A stretch of 64,000 nt of DNA from Lachnospiraceae bacterium (lineage in GTDB: Bacteria > Bacillota > Clostridia > Lachnospirales > Lachnospiraceae): assembly GCA_017557525.1 (NCBI GenBank), contig JAFYYN010000147.1, positions 1 to 64,000 of the forward strand, in the 5' to 3' direction. The position numbers and the translations under genes are program-made. The notes beneath the pieces were generated by a model that had not been told where the DNA came from, ran no database searches, and saw nothing but the letters and a program-made list of their open reading frames with translations. This document shows, piece by piece, positions 62,665-64,000 of this stretch (the first letter of the stretch is position 1; the number at the start of each line of letters is the position of its first letter).

Positions 62665-64000
62665 TTATTCGTATAACCGAGCAAGTTCTATCAGTTTAAT
62701 ATCATCAGTTTCTTCTACCGCAAATCCTGCCCTGGAAAAGAAAACATATTTATAGCAATTGAGATTTGTCGCTTTTACTTGGCGGATTTCTTCAGCGACA
62801 ATTTCTTTAGTAATCTTGTTCTTCCTAAATTTTACTTCGTAAAAAATATATCCTTTTTCATCCAGTGTTACAATGTCGAATTCCCCATTTGTCCGTGTCT
62901 TTGGATCATCATAATAATATTTCCCGATTTTTTCTATAACCGGATCAATTAATCCAAGTTTGTTCTGACGGATAAGAAACTGACGGCAGATTTCTTCAAA
63001 TTTATGCGGAACATATTGTTCTTCAAAATCTTTGGCAATATACTTATCATAGAATACATTGGAATCCATAATCTTCAATTGTGAGGAGTATTTGAAAATA
63101 TAACGGAAATAGAAAAGTGAGAGATTATCACAGATATAATATCCTGTTTTTTTCTTATTATCCTCATCATTTATCGGTGCCTTTTTCTCTACAACTTCCA
63201 TCTTTATAAGTTTATCAAGAACGTCAACAAGCGTTGGCCCGCTTGAAACATGGGATTGGGATAAAATATCGCTGTATTTTGAAAAGCCTCTGGCAAGCGC
63301 TTCAAATACCTCATTTGCATTAACTATTTTTGAAATCTCTGCGTTAAGGTACATGGATACTTCGTTTTCAAGACGTGCTCCCGAAGACGCTATAAGATTA
63401 ATGATATTTTCTTTTACGCTTTTATTATCATCTATAAGTTTGTTAAAATACGGGATTCCACCAAATACGGAATATATTTTTACCTTATCTTCATCTGTCA
63501 TTTTGGGATAGAATAACGCTGATTCATAATAATCCATCTGCTTAAGGTCTAAGGTTAAATCTACCCTTCCGTATAATGGATTTGAATGAGCTAATAAGGA
63601 TTTCATTACTTCAACATATGAACCTAATATTATCAGCTTCAATTTAGTTGTATCCCTGTATTTATCTATCAGCGATTGTAGTATGCTGTCCATACCGGTA
63701 ACATTTTCCCTAAGATATGGATATTCATCTAGTACAAGCACTATATTTTCATCTTTTGAGAGAGTAAAGATATAATTAAGTAAATCTTCTATTGAGTTAT
63801 AGCCTAAGTGGGGAAGATTAAAGACTTCAGAGACCACTTCGCTAATTCTTTCTACATTGCTTTTTTCTGTAATTTGTTTACACTCATAATATATGGTTTT
63901 TACGGTGGACTCTTTTATTGCCTGTTTAACAAGTTCGCTTTTACCGACTCTGCGGCGACCATATATAAGGGTCATACGCATATCATCAGCTGTTATTTCT
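62665..64000 (-). CDS. AAA-ATPase with C-terminal DUF234 nuclease-like domain, N-terminus outside window
   Basis: At least 445 residues are visible. The frame is open to the window edge, so the true start lies beyond. It has Walker A IYGRRRVGKSELV, Walker B NIVLVLDEYPYL, sensor-like LIILGSYVEVMKS, an AAA lid with GGIPYFNKLI, a winged-helix-like part (SSGPTLVDVLDKLIKMEVVE), and a C-terminal PD-(D/E)xK-like DUF234 domain: NGEFDIVTLDEKGYIFYEVK. This ATPase family (DUF234/AAA, sometimes called MNS or archaeal-type ATPases) is widespread with unknown role, often single-gene and horizontally spread. The stop is near the long hairpin. Confidence 0.85.
   Translation of the reverse strand, partial: EITADDMRMTLIYGRRRVGKSELVKQAIKESTVKTIYYECKQITEKSNVERISEVVSEVFNLPHLGYNSIEDLLNYIFTLSKDENIVLVLDEYPYLRENVTGMDSILQSLIDKYRDTTKLKLIILGSYVEVMKSLLAHSNPLYGRVDLTLDLKQMDYYESALFYPKMTDEDKVKIYSVFGGIPYFNKLIDDNKSVKENIINLIASSGARLENEVSMYLNAEISKIVNANEVFEALARGFSKYSDILSQSHVSSGPTLVDVLDKLIKMEVVEKKAPINDEDNKKKTGYYICDNLSLFYFRYIFKYSSQLKIMDSNVFYDKYIAKDFEEQYVPHKFEEICRQFLIRQNKLGLIDPVIEKIGKYYYDDPKTRTNGEFDIVTLDEKGYIFYEVKFRKNKITKEIVAEEIRQVKATNLNCYKYVFFSRAGFAVEETDDIKLIELARLYE

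Overview
The window is about 64 kb around the replication origin of a low-to-mid GC Firmicute, most likely a Lachnospiraceae member (Butyrivibrio/Roseburia-like; the genus cannot be fixed by eye). Evidence is the order gyrA-gyrB-recF-yaaA-dnaN-dnaA diverging from rpmH-rnpA-yidD-yidC-jag-mnmE-mnmG-rsmG-parA-parB, followed by DUF4446 and DUF3881 genes that are typical of that family, together with strong AGGAGG ribosome binding sites and sigma-A type promoters.

Layout. (1) 1-11.25 kb: right part of an integrated mobile element. GC-richer backbone genes (Rrp5-like protein, sigma-like protein, SymE-like toxin and a partner) flank an AT-richer defence cargo, all on the minus strand: XRE controller, double Dam-type methyltransferase, AlwI-like type IIS nuclease, and a large HamA plus HamB helicase pair (Hachiman/AbpAB-like). 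The element seems to end inside the Walker A codons of a phospholipase-D/helicase gene, leaving a 5' fragment (11.2-12.0 kb). (2) 12-19 kb: an island of small accessory genes, all minus strand (YkgJ/SEC-C protein, a DUF4869-ATPase-small ORF unit, ORF6N protein, two XRE-Uma2 fusions, NUDIX hydrolase, YD-repeat secreted protein), separated by two recurrent terminator types and a recurrent 17-bp motif encoding a tiny M(V)TGK leader. (3) 19-23 kb: SulP transporter, tRNA-Ser, two-subunit class I fumarase and a 250-nt nested palindrome. (4) 23-31.7 kb: minus-strand replication genes with oriC between dnaN and dnaA. (5) 31.9-43.1 kb: plus-strand ribosomal/tRNA-modification/partition genes, with seven parS sites between parA and parB. 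(6) 43-60 kb: envelope and signalling genes: O-antigen-ligase-like protein, tRNA-Arg, DUF6273 lipoprotein, NarL-type regulator, FtsX/ABC export unit divergent from an OmpR-type two-component system, PadR-DUF1700-DUF4097 operon, CDF cation exporter, GT-C-like membrane protein, VWA lipoprotein and a second nested palindrome. (7) 60-64 kb: XRE regulator divergent from a zinc-ribbon membrane protein, a second DUF6273 secreted protein with a vestigial third copy, and an AAA-ATPase/DUF234 gene cut by the window end.

How it fits together. The core is a standard bacterial origin domain. Selection appears to have left the left flank open to mobile and defence genes; the most unusual content is the variant Hachiman pair joined to a type IIS restriction system, the structured leader RNAs, the leader-peptide repeat island, and the two nested palindromes. 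All functional calls rest on reading motifs in the translated sequence; no database search was run.
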